Source: an uncultured Oscillibacter sp.
GTDB lineage: Bacteria; Bacillota_A; Clostridia; Oscillospirales; Oscillospiraceae
DNA length: 13,641 bases
Direction: 5' to 3'
Assembly (NCBI GenBank): GCA_951800675.1
Contig: CATOKC010000092.1
Location: 1-13,641, forward strand
Positions 12,933-13,641 of this stretch are shown here, piece after piece. A program made the position numbers and the translations under genes. The stretch's first letter is position 1. Each line of letters starts with the position of its first letter. The notes below the pieces were generated by a model that did no database searches, was not told the origin of the DNA, and was given only the letters and a program-made list of their open reading frames with translations.

Positions 12933-12968
12933 GAGGAGCCCGCAGGAAGGTCTGCGGGCTCCTCTTTT
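12933..12968 (+). terminator. Rho-independent terminator after the Uma2-family gene
   Basis: A perfect 13-bp stem (GAGGAGCCCGCAG with its complement) closes a six-base loop and is followed at once by TTTT. It begins six bases after the stop codon. Confidence 0.9.
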
Positions 12969-12989
12969 CCAATCCGATGGATTTTCCGG

Positions 12990-13018
12990 TTGCTTTCTTT
13001 CGCTGTCTGTGATACAAT
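12990..13018 (+). promoter_or_regulatory. Promoter of the rhuM remnant (TTGCTT-N17-TACAAT)
   Basis: TTGCTT at 12990-12995 and TACAAT at 13013-13018 have a 17-base spacer. It is about 46 bases upstream of the broken gene's ATG, so the remnant may still be transcribed. Confidence 0.6.
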
Positions 13019-13064
13019 ATTATCTGTGTAAGAATTGAGCTTATAGTCTTGATTGGAGGAAGCG

Positions 13065-13641
13065 ATGGATCAGGAACCGGGTAAGACAGGAAAAATCCTG
13101 CTCTACAACAACGGCGGCGAGTAGGAATTTGTCAGCGTGGTATTCCAAGACGAGACGTTCTGGCTGACACAAAAGGCAATGGCAGAGTTATTCGATGTCA
13201 AAACACCGGCAATCAGTAAGCATCTGCAAAATATCTATGAAGAGGAAGAGCTTGACCGAGGCGCAACTATTACCAAAATGGAAACAGTTCAAGATGAAGG
13301 CGGGCGCAGTGTCAGGCGCACGATAGATTTTTACAATCCTACCATGGGCCTGACGGCCTGGAAGGGCGCACCGGATGGGAAAATCCTTAAAAGTGACGTG
13401 CTGATCACCAAAAACTACCTGAATGAAAAGGAGCTGTCCCGCCTGAACCGGCTGGTCACCATGTTCATCGACTACGCCGAGCTGATGGCGGAGAACGAAC
13501 AGCTCATGAGCATGAAGGACTGGTTAGCCGAGACCGATCGGTTCCTAACAAACAACAGCCGCAAAGTACTGGGGGATAAGGGCCGCATCTCCCGCGACGA
13601 GGCTGTGAAAAAAGTCAGCGATATTTACGCGGATTTCCGCA
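13065..13641 (+). pseudogene. rhuM: RhuM-family protein remnant with stop codon and internal deletion
   Basis: The ATG at 13065 has GGAGGA four bases upstream. After 19 codons the frame meets TAG (13122-13124), then continues open to the window edge. Past the stop, 'FVSVVFQDETFWLTQKAMAELFDV' and 'PAISKHLQNIYEEEEL' are the N-terminal DNA-binding-like part of RhuM proteins. The frame then jumps from 'RRTIDFYN' straight to 'PTMGLTAWKGAPDGKILKSD', which in intact members belongs near the C-terminus. From memory of the family, about 150 or more central residues are missing, yet the frame is kept. The 3' end lies outside the window. RhuM function is poorly defined. Confidence 0.85.

Overview
The window is GC-rich DNA with strongly GC-biased third codon positions. 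Its genes look like those of gut Clostridia (Oscillospiraceae-type Bacillota); this comes from recognising protein families, not from a search. It appears to be the inside of an integrative or mobilizable element with cargo. No rRNA, tRNA or CRISPR array is visible, and no element end (att site) could be placed.

Left part (1-4442). A tightly overlapped minus-strand operon runs from a TATAAT -10 box at 4303-4298. In transcription order it encodes a serine-recombinase-fold protein without catalytic residues, a 608-aa catalytically intact large serine recombinase whose C-terminus lacks the usual zinc ribbon, a free-standing copy of that unusual C-terminal domain, a ParB-fold/HTH-like protein, and a second ParB-fold protein cut by the window edge. 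A divergent Xre-type regulator (4443-4787) and two perfect inverted repeats between the two promoters suggest local control. This recombination cassette is the best candidate for a little-described system.

Middle (4784-8851). A perfect consensus promoter (TTGACA-N17-TATAAT) starts at the stop codon of the regulator. A 264-bp non-coding, MITE-like element with 24-bp terminal inverted repeats and an 8-bp target duplication has inserted directly behind its -10 box. Downstream are a two-gene unit, a MazG/PRA-PH-like pyrophosphohydrolase and a DUF559-like nuclease/SF2 helicase fusion, which resembles a defence cassette. A convergent zinc-finger protein (DUF6076-like) follows.

Right part (8903-12257). 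A mobilization module lies behind a TTGACA-N17-TACACT promoter: a RepA/RecA-like ATPase, a symmetric array of GTGAC iterons, a hairpin-rich 270-bp stretch that is the likely oriT, a MobC-like relaxosome protein, and a MOB relaxase. The canonical relaxase start position carries ATA, and its C-terminal third encodes a second membrane protein in another frame. A conserved 86-aa protein follows.

Right edge (12291-13641). A self-contained Uma2-family nuclease gene has its own promoter and terminator. After it comes a RhuM-family pseudogene with an in-frame stop and an internal deletion.
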